A stretch of DNA of 64,000 bases from Microbulbifer litoralis (GCF_023634065.1 NZ_JALKCV010000003.1:124001-188000); one strand, 5' to 3'. Shown: positions 26,775 to 36,493, counted from the first letter of the stretch. The notes: generated by a model not told the origin, from the letters alone. Translations and numbers: made by a program.

Positions 26775-29700
26775 GTGAAACGCCCCGATCCAGCGCAGGC
26801 GATCAAGCCGCTGAAGGCCTTTCAGCGTCGCACAGTCGAGCATGCCTTTCGTCGGCTGTTTACCGAACCGGACAGCACCGGCCGCTTTCTGGTGGCCGAT
26901 GAGGTGGGGTTGGGGAAAACGCTGGTGGCCCGGGGCATCATTGCCCGCACCATTGACCACCTGTGGGACCACGGGCAACGAATCGATATCGTCTATATCT
27001 GCAGCAATCAGAGCATCGCCCGCTCCAACCTGCCCAAGCTCCAGGTCAACGGTGGGGCGGAGCGCGCTTTCTCCCTCGCCACCCGCCTGACCCTGCTGGC
27101 CACGGAGCTGGCACCGAAGGCCGGGGAGGTGGGGCTGGCTGACAGCAGGTTGAACTTTATCAGCTTTACCCCGAGCACCTCCTTCGACATGGGGCGGGCT
27201 GGTGGAAAGGCGCCCGAGAGGCGTGTGTTGTTTCACCTCCTGGACGGACTGGTGGAACCGCGCGTGGGTCTGATGAATCTGCTGCAGGGTGCGATTCGGG
27301 ACTGGAGGCGCTGGCGCAAGCGGTTGAACAACGAGCCTCTGCCCCTGGAGCCCGGCATCCGCCGCAGCTTTCGCAAAGCGTTCCGGGGCGATAGGAAGCT
27401 GCGCCGGGAGCTGCAGCTGGTGGTCGACAAATGGTACCTGCGCCGCCGAGATGCCCTACCCAGCGAAGCTCGCCGCAGCCGCGATCGCGTGGTGGGCGAG
27501 TTGCGCCGGATACTGGCGGAAATCTGTGTCCACGCCCTAAAACCAGATCTTGTTATCCTGGATGAGTTTCAGCGTTTCAAGGGGCTCATTGAGGAGCATA
27601 AGGAATCGGGAGATCCCGCGGCAGACCTGGCCCAGACTCTGTTTAACGTCCCAACACTCGATGGCCAGCGGGTTCGATCCTTACTCCTGTCAGCCACTCC
27701 ATACAAACCGTTTACCACTGATGGGGAGATCGATCGAGAGAATCACTACGAGGACTTTTTGGCCACCGCCCGTTTTCTGCTGGGCGGCGACGAGCAAAAG
27801 GTGGATCAGCTCAAGTCGGCACTGGCAAACTTCGGCCGTTCGCTGGCGCGCATAGCGAGTAGCGGCGCTGACGGGGTTTTGCCCGCGAAAGCGGCGGTAG
27901 AACGGTTACTGAAATCCATTATGGCACGTACAGAGCGCGTAGCGGCCAGCGCGGCGCGGGATGCCATGGTCAGCGAGGCGCGCATCGACCTGGATTTGCA
28001 GGTCAACGATATCCACCAGTACCTGGCCGCGGATGATCTATTTACCGCTGTGGGCGCACAGGATCCCCTTCCGTTTTGGAAGTCAGCCCCTTACCTGGCG
28101 CATTTCATGCAAACCTACAAGGTCAATGAGCGCCTCACCGACACCCTCGCTCGCGAACCACGAAAACTTGCCGGGGTAATGTCGCGGTACCCACAGGCAT
28201 TCCTCCACGTTGACGAGATCGAAAACTGGAAGAAAATCGATCCAGGCAACCCCAAGCTCCGCGTGTTGGTTAGTGAGCTGTTAGACACCGAGCTATGGAA
28301 GTTACTGTGGATGCCGCCCACAATCAGCTACTGGCCACTGGATGGCGCCTTCAGTGGCCAGGCGGGACGCAGCAAGACACTGCTGTTTTCCGCCTGGAAT
28401 CTGGTACCAGATGTCGTCAGCGCAGTGCTCAGCTACGAAGCTGAGCGCCGCATGCTCGGTGGCGGCATGACCTCCTACCAAGACCCGGATCGCCAGCAAA
28501 GCCCGCTGCTACGCCTATCCCAAGGCGCCGACCATACCCGCTCCCGCCACCGACTACTGTTACTCCTGCTGCCCTGTCTGCGCTTGGCGGACGAGGCGCA
28601 CCCGCTGAACGCCCCTCCGGGCGTGGACCGCCGAGAATGGGTTCGTCAGCGCATCGATGTCCTGCTGGCCGAACCCACTTTGCCTGATCCGCAGCAAGGC
28701 CCGGTGGATGATCGCTGGGAATGGATCGTCCCCCGGCTACTGGATCCGGGCATGCACAGCTTCCTGCTTCAATGGCGAGAGGAAGATACCGAGGACACAG
28801 GGAGGCCGAATCCCGAGTACCTGCCCGCATATATAGATGACCTGCTGTGCCTGGACCCCGCAACCCTGGGCCGGCGGCCGCCGGGACTAGCCGATTTAAT
28901 TACAGAGCTGGCACTAGGCGCCCCCGGTATACTGGCGGCACGCACACTGGCCATGGCCGGCATCAGCGACGAGGAGAGACGCAAACAAGCAGTAGAATTG
29001 GCCTACGCCTTCTGGAAGCTCTTCAACCGTCCGACAACCATTAAACTGCTAGGTCAGTTGGCTAATGCGAAAGATCACGTTTATTGGCGCGAGGTGTTGC
29101 GATACTGCATTCAGGGCAACCTACAGGCAGTGCTCGATGAAACTTGGCACCAAGTTTGGGAACAGCGCGCCTGGTCAACAAGCGAGGCGCCAGCAGCGAT
29201 CAGCCTCAGTTGCATTCGGGACATAGCCCATTCTGTCGAACCGCGCCCCTCCCGGGTACACTCTAGACTCTACCAGTTCAACCGTAAGGGCCGTCTCGAG
29301 GACAAGGTCCAGCGCCTGCGCACCGGCTTGGCCCTGCGGTTTGGGAACCTAGCCTCTGAGGAAGGAGCGGGAGCCCTAAGCCAAGACGCCGTGCGTACTG
29401 CCTTCAACAGCCCCTTCAGGCCGTTTGTACTCGCCACTACTTCGGTAGGGCAGGAAGGATTGGATTTCCACCCTTGGTGTCACCAGCTGGTGCACTGGAA
29501 TCTACCAAGCAACCCTGTGGACCTCGAACAGCGAGAGGGTAGGGTACACCGCTACAAGGGGCACGCTGTGCGAAAAAATGTCGCCGAGCGTTTCGGCGAA
29601 GCCGCCATGCAGCAATGGAAGTTGGGGGAGGACCTTTGGCAATGCACCTTCGAGCTGGCTGATATCGAATCTCGAGCCAACAACGAGCCTGACCTCGTAC

Positions 29701-29933
29701 CCTACTGGATTGCGACAGGTAGACACAAGGTTGAACGTAAGGTGCCAAACTTGCCCTACAGTCGAGAAGTAGAGTCTTTCCGGCGTCTGAAACGCCAACT
29801 GGCCTCCTACCGGGTAGTCTTTGGCCAGCCTCGGCAGGAGGAGCTGCTCGCGTTACTGGACCAAGCGGAGCTGAATGAGGGAGACATACAAGCATGGGCT
29901 ATAGACCTGAGCCCAGATGGTAACAATTTATAA
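26775..29933 (+). CDS. Large SF2 (SNF2-like) helicase
   Basis: The 1052-residue protein starts at a GTG (26775) behind GGAGGAGG-type sequence inside the PLD gene end. Helicase motifs run in order: Q-like FQRRTVEHAF (about 16-25), Walker A ADEVGLGKT (41-49), Walker B ILDEFQRF (about 261), SATPYKP (about 305), and in the second RecA domain the string GQEGLDFHPW with LEQREGRVHRYKG (about 895-923). The motif spacing is wide, with long insertions between the two RecA lobes, as in defence-associated helicases of the DISARM DrmA/SNF2 kind. It probably translocates on DNA and supplies substrate to the PLD nuclease. No DrmB or methyltransferase partner is nearby, so this is not canonical DISARM. Confidence 0.82.
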   Translation: MKRPDPAQAIKPLKAFQRRTVEHAFRRLFTEPDSTGRFLVADEVGLGKTLVARGIIARTIDHLWDHGQRIDIVYICSNQSIARSNLPKLQVNGGAERAFSLATRLTLLATELAPKAGEVGLADSRLNFISFTPSTSFDMGRAGGKAPERRVLFHLLDGLVEPRVGLMNLLQGAIRDWRRWRKRLNNEPLPLEPGIRRSFRKAFRGDRKLRRELQLVVDKWYLRRRDALPSEARRSRDRVVGELRRILAEICVHALKPDLVILDEFQRFKGLIEEHKESGDPAADLAQTLFNVPTLDGQRVRSLLLSATPYKPFTTDGEIDRENHYEDFLATARFLLGGDEQKVDQLKSALANFGRSLARIASSGADGVLPAKAAVERLLKSIMARTERVAASAARDAMVSEARIDLDLQVNDIHQYLAADDLFTAVGAQDPLPFWKSAPYLAHFMQTYKVNERLTDTLAREPRKLAGVMSRYPQAFLHVDEIENWKKIDPGNPKLRVLVSELLDTELWKLLWMPPTISYWPLDGAFSGQAGRSKTLLFSAWNLVPDVVSAVLSYEAERRMLGGGMTSYQDPDRQQSPLLRLSQGADHTRSRHRLLLLLLPCLRLADEAHPLNAPPGVDRREWVRQRIDVLLAEPTLPDPQQGPVDDRWEWIVPRLLDPGMHSFLLQWREEDTEDTGRPNPEYLPAYIDDLLCLDPATLGRRPPGLADLITELALGAPGILAARTLAMAGISDEERRKQAVELAYAFWKLFNRPTTIKLLGQLANAKDHVYWREVLRYCIQGNLQAVLDETWHQVWEQRAWSTSEAPAAISLSCIRDIAHSVEPRPSRVHSRLYQFNRKGRLEDKVQRLRTGLALRFGNLASEEGAGALSQDAVRTAFNSPFRPFVLATTSVGQEGLDFHPWCHQLVHWNLPSNPVDLEQREGRVHRYKGHAVRKNVAERFGEAAMQQWKLGEDLWQCTFELADIESRANNEPDLVPYWIATGRHKVERKVPNLPYSREVESFRRLKRQLASYRVVFGQPRQEELLALLDQAELNEGDIQAWAIDLSPDGNNL

Positions 29934-29959
29934 ATTACTGCATCTATGCTTTTGGCTTT

Positions 29960-30253
29960 TCAGGCCCCAACCTTATCTTTCTGCAAGCGAACAACTCGAA
30001 CGTCGGAGCACCATGGTACCAATTTCCTAACAAAATCAATTGCTCGGTCCAGAGATCTAAAAGTCCTCAAGCCAGGGCGCTGTGTCTTGGCGAGGTGAAA
30101 TACCTTTTCTACTGGCTGAGAAAGGACTTTAATGATCAGGTGGTATCGCTCAATTTCAAATTCCCGGAGCTCGAATTCCAGCTTCGCACCAGAAGCTGCG
30201 ATCGTGCGTAAAGCGCCCTCCTCAATCCCAAAGGTCAGCTGTGATTTCTTCAT
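29960..30253 (-). CDS. Small protein of unknown function
   Basis: A minus-strand frame is open to 30616, but the best start is the ATG at 30253, with GAGGA seven bases upstream. It gives a 97-residue protein beginning MKKSQLTFGIEEGALRTIAASG and containing QPVEKVFHLAKTQRPGLRTFRSLDRAIDFVRKL. It resembles, from memory only, short partition-associated (ParC-type) proteins of integrative elements. No catalytic motif is visible. It converges on the helicase operon and is divergent from the Gabija genes. It may be leftover backbone from another mobile element. Confidence 0.45.
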   Translation of the reverse strand: MKKSQLTFGIEEGALRTIAASGAKLEFELREFEIERYHLIIKVLSQPVEKVFHLAKTQRPGLRTFRSLDRAIDFVRKLVPWCSDVRVVRLQKDKVGA

Positions 30254-30491
30254 CTGCATATCCTCGCCTTTTTCTGTGTGGGCACTCCATCCCTTCTGTA
30301 GATTTTCCCGCGGATGATCTAGAAGCAAGCCATGGTCATCATAAGCAATGAAATATATCTGGTAATACAATAAATCTAAAGCCTTACGGAGCCCCTCTAA
30401 GTGGCGGCAAATTCTCTGATCAACCTTTGCGTTCAAAACATGACAGCTCGTACAATAGGATAGAGGGACATACATGAGGGGGGAGATTGGC

Positions 30492-32273
30492 ATGCACCTA
30501 GCAAAGTTGAGTATTCGAAACTTCCGCAACTTTGCGGCCATTGATATTCCGCTTACGAGAAACGTTGTTTTGTTGGGTGAGAATCGCGTCGGAAAAAGCA
30601 ATTTGCTTTTCGCCATTCGCCTGATATTCGATTTGGCGCTTCCCGACTCCGTGCGACAGTTGAAGCTTTCGGACTTCTGGGATGGCTGTGACTTGGCGGA
30701 GAATCCGCAAATTGAAGTTCACCTCGATTTCGCAGATTTCGACAACGACGATGCGCTAGTCGCCTTGTTAACTGACTTTCGTACAGCCGATGATCCCGAA
30801 GTCGCGCGGCTGAGTTATGTCTATCGAAAGAGACCGGAGATCAGCGGCGCACCGCAATCAAGTGAGGATTGCGAGTTCATTATTTATGGCGGCGGAGACG
30901 AATCTCGCTCTGTGCCATACACGGTGCGTCGCAGGATCGCCCTCGACATACTCAGCGCCTTGCGCGACGCTGAAGGACAGCTTGCCTCTTGGCGCAGTTC
31001 TCCACTTCGACCACTGCTCGAAGAAGCGGTCGCTACAGTCAGCCAGAGTGAGCTGGACAGTGTAGCCGCCGATCTCGAGGAGGCGAACAGTAAGGTCGAG
31101 AGCTTCCCGTCTGTGAAAGAACTCGAGGAGGCGCTGCGTTCTGGCATTCTTGAATTGGCCGGCACCGCACATGATATTGACACTCGGTTGCGATTTGCGT
31201 CCACCGATCCTCAACGATTGTTTCGCTTGATTTCGATTTTTATTGACGGCGGTAAGCGAGGTATCAGCGAAGCAAGCTTGGGTTCCACCAATGTCGTGTT
31301 GATCGCGTTAAAGCTGGCCGAGTTTGCTTGGCGGCGTCAGAAAAACGAGCGCAATTACTCGTTGCTCTGTATTGAGGAGCCGGAGGCTCATCTTCATCCC
31401 CAACTTCAGAGAGCTGTCTTCGACAAGCTCTTCCAAAATGCCGATGACTCACAGGCCCTGTTTGTCACTAGCCATTCCCCGACCCTCGCCGCCGCTGCGC
31501 CACTGCGGTCGATCGTGAACTTACGATCGGCAAATGGTGCTTCTCAGGCCTTCTCCCTCGCCGCACTGCCCGTGACAGACGATGAACTAGACGACATAGA
31601 GCGCTATCTAACCTCCACGCGATCCGAGCTGCTTTTCGCACGGGGAGTCATCTTCGTCGAGGGCGACGCTGAGGAGGCACTACTGCCTGGGTTCGCAGAT
31701 GCGGAGGGCCACAATCTGGATCAACTGGGAATTACCGTGTGTAATGTCGCCGGCACCAATTTCACTCCATACGTGAAGCTCGCCGGTAGCCTCGGGCTGC
31801 CGTTCGCGGTCGTCACCGACTGGGATCCGCTCGACGGCACCAAGCCGCCACTCGGTAAAGCGCGGACGCTGGGGATCTACGATGCTTATTGCGAGGTGTC
31901 TGGAGCTCCTCCATTGACGCCTGAAAATCGGATGTGGTGTGAAACTGCCGATTTCGCCAGTTTCAACGAGTGGTGGGCAGAGGCTGGCATCTTCCTGAAT
32001 GAGCAGACTTTTGAAGTCGCTGTCGCGAACACACCCAATCTGCTTCAGGCGTTGCTAGATATCCTCGACGAGCAAGGTTTTGGCCCTAAGCGAACTGCAC
32101 GCATCGCCAACTGGCGTTCAGGAACGAAGGTCGACCCCGACCAGCTATTAGCTATGATTGCCGATATTGGTAAAGGCCGCTTGAGCGCGAAGCTCGGGAA
32201 AAAACTGATGGGGTTATTCACGCCACCAACCTATATTGCCTCAGCCATTCAGTTTGTGGTGTCTCGTGCCTAA
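30492..32273 (+). CDS. gajA: Gabija-type OLD family nuclease GajA
   Basis: The 593-residue protein joins an ABC-type ATPase and a TOPRIM nuclease. It shows Walker A GENRVGKS (29-36), a signature-like SLGSTNVVLIALKL (about 260) and Walker B LCIEEPEAHLHPQLQ (about 293). The TOPRIM domain has FVEGDAEEALLPG (about 388) and TDWDPLDG (about 442), which supply the metal-binding acids. This is the class 2 OLD architecture whose partner is a UvrD-like helicase, the Gabija anti-phage pair. GajA nicks DNA when nucleotide pools fall during infection. The ATG at 30492 has a GGGGGAGA ribosome site; an earlier in-frame ATG is unlikely. Its stop is beside the GajB start. Confidence 0.88.
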   Translation: MHLAKLSIRNFRNFAAIDIPLTRNVVLLGENRVGKSNLLFAIRLIFDLALPDSVRQLKLSDFWDGCDLAENPQIEVHLDFADFDNDDALVALLTDFRTADDPEVARLSYVYRKRPEISGAPQSSEDCEFIIYGGGDESRSVPYTVRRRIALDILSALRDAEGQLASWRSSPLRPLLEEAVATVSQSELDSVAADLEEANSKVESFPSVKELEEALRSGILELAGTAHDIDTRLRFASTDPQRLFRLISIFIDGGKRGISEASLGSTNVVLIALKLAEFAWRRQKNERNYSLLCIEEPEAHLHPQLQRAVFDKLFQNADDSQALFVTSHSPTLAAAAPLRSIVNLRSANGASQAFSLAALPVTDDELDDIERYLTSTRSELLFARGVIFVEGDAEEALLPGFADAEGHNLDQLGITVCNVAGTNFTPYVKLAGSLGLPFAVVTDWDPLDGTKPPLGKARTLGIYDAYCEVSGAPPLTPENRMWCETADFASFNEWWAEAGIFLNEQTFEVAVANTPNLLQALLDILDEQGFGPKRTARIANWRSGTKVDPDQLLAMIADIGKGRLSAKLGKKLMGLFTPPTYIASAIQFVVSRA

Positions 32274-32277
32274 TCAT

Positions 32278-34050
32278 ATGGCGCTAGCCAAAGCGTTGAC
32301 AGATCTTGAAGGCAATACGGAGCAACACCATGCCGTGCATGAGCGCGGACATTGTGTGGTTCTGGCAGGTCCAGGCAGCGGTAAAACCAAGACTCTCACT
32401 ACCGCAATGGCGCGGACGCTGATGGAAGATGTTGTCGAACCGCGCGGAGTTGCCTGCATCACTTACAACAACGAATGTGCGATGGAGCTTGAGACACGCC
32501 TCGCCAAACTCGGCATCACAAGCAGCGACCGTAGTTTCATCGGCACCGTCCACAGCTTTGCGCTCACTCAAGTCATTACGCCCTACGCGCGCTGTATCCC
32601 GGGACTTCTCCCTTCTGACTTTCGTATCGCGACTCGAGACGAGTGTCGTGTAGCAGTTGAGGATGCTTATGGGACCGTTTTCGATGACGTAGACGATCCA
32701 CATAGGCGCTGGCGATTCGCTGTGCATAAACGCCTTACAGAAGTCGATCGCAACCTGCCTTACTGGCGAGAGCGAAATCCGGATCTTGCTGACTTCATTG
32801 AGGCTTATGAAGCTGAGTTACGCAGCAAAGGGTTGATCGATTTCGATGACATGCCTCTTATCGCCTTTCGCATGATAAAAGAGCATAGCTGGATACGTGA
32901 TGCGTTACGCGCTAGATTTCCCGTCCTATTCGTCGACGAGTATCAAGATTTGGGTTATGCGCTTCACGAACTAGTGTTGCTGCTTTGTTTCGATGGCGGT
33001 GTACGCCTATTTGCTGTCGGTGATGTAGATCAGTCAATTTATGGCTTCGCGGGCGCTAATCCAGCGCTGTTGCAAAGTCTCACCGACCAGGACGGTGTCG
33101 AAGTAATTCGCCTACGTTTCAATTATCGGTCAGGTACGCAGATTATTCGGGCATCAATGGGAGCACTTGGAGAGGAACGTGACTATCACGGGATTGATAA
33201 TACCATCGATGGGGAAATAACCTATTGGCCCGTGCAGGGCAACCTTGACCAGCAGGCGCAGCATATCGCTGAAATTGTCTTGCCAACACTACTCAATCGA
33301 AGCTTTCAACCTGAACAAATAGCGATCCTCTATCGCACCGCTCCTCGGTTTGGTGACAAGATTGCCGGAGCACTCGAGTGCACAGATACTGCCTTTGTTC
33401 GAGCTGACAGCAAAGCACTGGTGAGACGAAGTTCCCGTCTTGCTCGTTTCATCGAGGCTTGCGCCAGCTGGGTGACAGGTGGGTGGCGAGAGGCAGATCC
33501 GCCCTATAGACGACTTCTCACCCAGGCGCTCAATATTGTCTATGGTCGACGGGCGAGCGAGGAGGAGGAGCGGGCACTGTCACATCAACTGATAGTTTTT
33601 CTCCGTAGCAGTATTGGCGTGGGTGAATCCACTCACACTTGGCTACAGCGGTTTTTACACGAGCTTATCGAAACATGGCGAGTAATCGCCCACAACACTC
33701 ACCAGGAATGGGAAGTGTGTTCGGAAATGATAGAGCGTACTGACCCGGCACACGACCTCGATATGCCGCTCAGCATGTTCTCTGGCCGCACTGAGCACAC
33801 CGGCCGGGTTACCTTGAGCACGCTGCACAGCGCCAAAGGCCGCGAGTTCGACGCCGTTATCCTATTCGGCATAAACAATGGTGATCTTCCTAGCTGGCAT
33901 GACAATCAGAGCAGTCAATCTATGCGAGAGGCAAGACGACTCTTTTATGTTGGGGTAACAAGAGCCCGAAGGGAGCTTTGCCTAGTCTACAGAGAAGGCC
34001 ATCAGTCACCCTGGCTTGCTGAACTCTATCAACGTAGCCAGCAGAGTTGA
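32278..34050 (+). CDS. gajB: Gabija-type UvrD-like helicase GajB
   Basis: The 591-residue SF1A helicase has a complete motif set: Walker A LAGPGSGKTKTLT (about 28-40), VDEYQDLG (about 219), GDVDQSIYGFAGANP, RLRFNYRSG, TLHSAKGREFDAVI, and FYVGVTRARREL near the end. It is somewhat longer than the first described GajB (about 490). An in-frame GTG at 32266 overlaps the gajA stop and may be the real coupled start. GajB binds the GajA tetramer and is activated by DNA ends. With gajA it forms a complete, apparently intact Gabija system. Confidence 0.88.
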   Translation: MALAKALTDLEGNTEQHHAVHERGHCVVLAGPGSGKTKTLTTAMARTLMEDVVEPRGVACITYNNECAMELETRLAKLGITSSDRSFIGTVHSFALTQVITPYARCIPGLLPSDFRIATRDECRVAVEDAYGTVFDDVDDPHRRWRFAVHKRLTEVDRNLPYWRERNPDLADFIEAYEAELRSKGLIDFDDMPLIAFRMIKEHSWIRDALRARFPVLFVDEYQDLGYALHELVLLLCFDGGVRLFAVGDVDQSIYGFAGANPALLQSLTDQDGVEVIRLRFNYRSGTQIIRASMGALGEERDYHGIDNTIDGEITYWPVQGNLDQQAQHIAEIVLPTLLNRSFQPEQIAILYRTAPRFGDKIAGALECTDTAFVRADSKALVRRSSRLARFIEACASWVTGGWREADPPYRRLLTQALNIVYGRRASEEEERALSHQLIVFLRSSIGVGESTHTWLQRFLHELIETWRVIAHNTHQEWEVCSEMIERTDPAHDLDMPLSMFSGRTEHTGRVTLSTLHSAKGREFDAVILFGINNGDLPSWHDNQSSQSMREARRLFYVGVTRARRELCLVYREGHQSPWLAELYQRSQQS

Positions 34051-34297
34051 GACTTGACCAGATCATTTTTTAAACAGAAGAGCAATTCTGGCCGAAGTCA
34101 CGCATGTGTGATTATGCGAATACTTTCTATGAACCTGGATCTTCGATCTTCCTCCATTGATATATCTTTAGAGGATCCCATTAGCTTTCGGCCAATACAG
34201 TAAAGGAAGCGAGCGGTAACTGGATTGAGTGTGCCGTGAAATTAAATTACAGTATGGCCGCATACCAAACCAAGACCATCAGAAAAGGAACTTAACG

Positions 34298-35023
34298 ATG
34301 GATGGCTTGCTACAGCCCCCTGCTCCAAACGCGCCCCCTAAGGCACCCTCACCTCTTGAACTAGCCATTTACCAGTTCGAGCAAAAGTGTCAGGAATATC
34401 ACCTGGGAAAAGCCAAGGCCGCCCCTAATGACGAGACCCCCGAGCAGGCGAAAGCCCGGAACGCAGCCTTTCATCGGGACTGGGAGCATCTGCAAAGCGA
34501 ACGAACCAGAATTGTGGCCCTCACACAAATACAAGCCGAGCTAGAACAGTATAGGGAGAGCAACAAGAGTAAATCGGCCCGGGAAATGAGCAAGGAGGCG
34601 CACCATCCAACGGATGATCTTGCCAAATACTTGGCAGCCGTGGCAGAGCCGAAACCCAGCCCGTACCACGACGCTCACCATGTTATCCCCGGCAAAGGTC
34701 GCTGGCTGCAGGATCGGATAGCAAACGCCCGGCTCAATATGCACCTCCATGGAATCGGCGTCAGCGACCCCAAAAACGGAGCTTGGCTCCCACGAAACAT
34801 TGAACACAAGGGCCATTGGGCCACCCCGAAAGCACCCGCTCACAAAGAGATACACCGTTATAACTATGAGACGTGGATATCTGTAAAGTTTGAGCGGGAC
34901 GGGCTTCCTAAGATTGCTTTTGAGGCAGAACTCCGAGACATCAAAATGAAATTGAAATATGGCGGCTATCCGCCTGAAATCACTATGCCGAAGGACTCCT
35001 CTTGGAGAGGTGAAGAAGTATGA
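34298..35023 (+). CDS. AHH-domain nuclease toxin
   Basis: The 241-residue protein has a charged coiled N-terminus and a C-terminal AHH nuclease of the HNH/ENDO VII superfamily. The hallmark is YHDAHHVIPGKG (about 125-136), then RLNMHLHGIGVSDPKNGAWLP (about 146-166). No signal peptide or secretion domain is seen, so it is a standalone toxin or a detached toxin tip. The ATG at 34298 has AAGGAA eight bases upstream. Its stop overlaps the next gene (ATGA), which encodes a likely immunity protein. AHH toxins cut nucleic acids in the target cell; delivery route here is unknown. Confidence 0.75.
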   Translation: MDGLLQPPAPNAPPKAPSPLELAIYQFEQKCQEYHLGKAKAAPNDETPEQAKARNAAFHRDWEHLQSERTRIVALTQIQAELEQYRESNKSKSAREMSKEAHHPTDDLAKYLAAVAEPKPSPYHDAHHVIPGKGRWLQDRIANARLNMHLHGIGVSDPKNGAWLPRNIEHKGHWATPKAPAHKEIHRYNYETWISVKFERDGLPKIAFEAELRDIKMKLKYGGYPPEITMPKDSSWRGEEV

Positions 35024-35595
35024 AGGTCTATCAGCTCAAGAGCATTCCGGAGCGCTTCATGGCGTTCAAGCTGGACGCATTAACTCTGTGCGATCAGCTT
35101 GGGAATGACGACCTTCTACCACTGTTCTTGGGCCACTCTGGGGGCGGTGAGCCGCTGACACCCCACTGGGGAGAGGGAGTCTCCAGTACATTTTCGCCTT
35201 TGTCCCCCAGCAGCACCGAGATTCCCGACATCTCCCTCTGGGGCGGGGCCAAACTGATCCTGAATGCCAAGGCATATGACCTGCTGAAGGAGCGCTTGGC
35301 GCCTGAGGGGGAGTTTCTACCTGTATCTGCGGATGGTCAGCGGATGTACGCCTTCAACTGTCTCTCATATGGCAAGGAGGACGAGGAACTGTGCGTCAGG
35401 AAGTACCTGGATGGAGAATTTGTTGGTCTTGAGACGCTAGTCTTCGACGATAATGATGTAGCCGGACGATTCCTATTCAAATCAAAGCTCCAGTTCGGTG
35501 GAGCTTTGTACTGCTCCTCTGCGTTCAAGGCACTATGTAATGAGCTGGGACTGGAGGGACTTCGATTTGATGAGGACTTAATTAATCCTTTCTAA
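35020..35595 (+). CDS. Imm11-like immunity protein
   Basis: The 191-residue acidic protein has the look of the Imm11/DUF1629 immunity family: an N-terminal beta segment, LWGGAKLILNAKAYDLLKE in the middle, and a C-terminal FGGALYCSSAFKALCNELGLEGLRFDEDL. It overlaps the AHH toxin gene by four bases, so production is coupled, as expected for an antidote. The family assignment is from pattern memory. It should bind and block the AHH nuclease. Confidence 0.65.
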   Translation: MKVYQLKSIPERFMAFKLDALTLCDQLGNDDLLPLFLGHSGGGEPLTPHWGEGVSSTFSPLSPSSTEIPDISLWGGAKLILNAKAYDLLKERLAPEGEFLPVSADGQRMYAFNCLSYGKEDEELCVRKYLDGEFVGLETLVFDDNDVAGRFLFKSKLQFGGALYCSSAFKALCNELGLEGLRFDEDLINPF

Positions 35596-35716
35596 TTTAG
35601 CCACATATAATAAGGGGAGACAGTATTCAGCGAAATATTTGTTGGCGCCGCGACGTCGCTTTAAGCTGTGGCACACCCCCTAAATTCTGCTAAAGCTAAA
35701 CAATCCATCCATAAAG

Positions 35717-36493
35717 TTACGCAAATGTTTCAGCTATATCCGGTTGCCTAGCCTGTGCTTTAACTTTACAACTAGTATTTTCACATGGCCTATCAGGAAA
35801 GAGCCAAAGGTGATGCAGGCTGATCCTAGCATTTTCGATGCGAGCCGGCGTAGTGCTTTTTTCCCGGCCATGAACAGTATAGTAAACTGCATCTCCAGAT
35901 GCTGTTTTACCAAGTGGAGATAATGATCCTTGAATTTTATAGTCTTCCTTAGCGGCACTATCATCTAGCACATAAGCTAATCCCTCGGGTAAAGGGCATG
36001 TGTTGCGAACATATGCAAGCATGATCGCACGGTCCACAGCCCAAGCGTAATTATTGCTAATGAACCGGCTAATCCCTTTTTTACAATAAGTACCGGAAAC
36101 AGGATGTCGAGAATCTATTGGTTTGCACTCCACAAATATTGCTGTTGGCGCGCTATTTATCGTAGGTATTATGCCCTTGAGAGGCCGAAATGTCAGATCA
36201 GGCTGATTATCTAACTTCGTTCCCTCTAGATTTCGCATATTTCCCTCTCGAACCGGGGTCTCAAATTGTGAAAATCCTTCTATAACCTCCTGCTCTGAGG
36301 TGTACAGCTCGCAGAGAATCATATAGAGCTGTTCGGTGATTACATCTTCATCTTGATTGCAAATAGAAAACCGGCCGTTAGCCACCTCTATTAAAAGAAT
36401 GCGCCATGCATAGCTGAGAGCATTTTGAATGACTGCCATTAAAGACAAAGATATAGGACGAGGGTCCTGAGCTAGAATTTTGTTTCCATACAT
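35717..36493 (-). CDS. PD-(D/E)xK restriction nuclease-like protein
   Basis: The protein of about 258 residues starts at the ATG at 36493, which overlaps the methyltransferase stop (TGATG), or at the in-frame ATG 12 bases earlier. The nuclease core is QPDLTFRPLKG (about 93) and IFVECKPIDSR (about 120), a clear PD...ExK pair, followed by a basic helix YCKKGISRFISNNYAWAVD. It is the last gene of a MerR-like / methyltransferase / nuclease set, so it is the probable cutting subunit of a restriction system. Confidence 0.7.
   Translation of the reverse strand: MYGNKILAQDPRPISLSLMAVIQNALSYAWRILLIEVANGRFSICNQDEDVITEQLYMILCELYTSEQEVIEGFSQFETPVREGNMRNLEGTKLDNQPDLTFRPLKGIIPTINSAPTAIFVECKPIDSRHPVSGTYCKKGISRFISNNYAWAVDRAIMLAYVRNTCPLPEGLAYVLDDSAAKEDYKIQGSLSPLGKTASGDAVYYTVHGREKSTTPARIENARISLHHLWLFPDRPCENTSCKVKAQARQPDIAETFA

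Noticed and set aside
23760..29933. Canonical DISARM
   Set aside because: A PLD protein and a helicase are present, but no DrmB (DUF1998) and no DISARM methyltransferase lie in the operon; the first gene is DUF6361.
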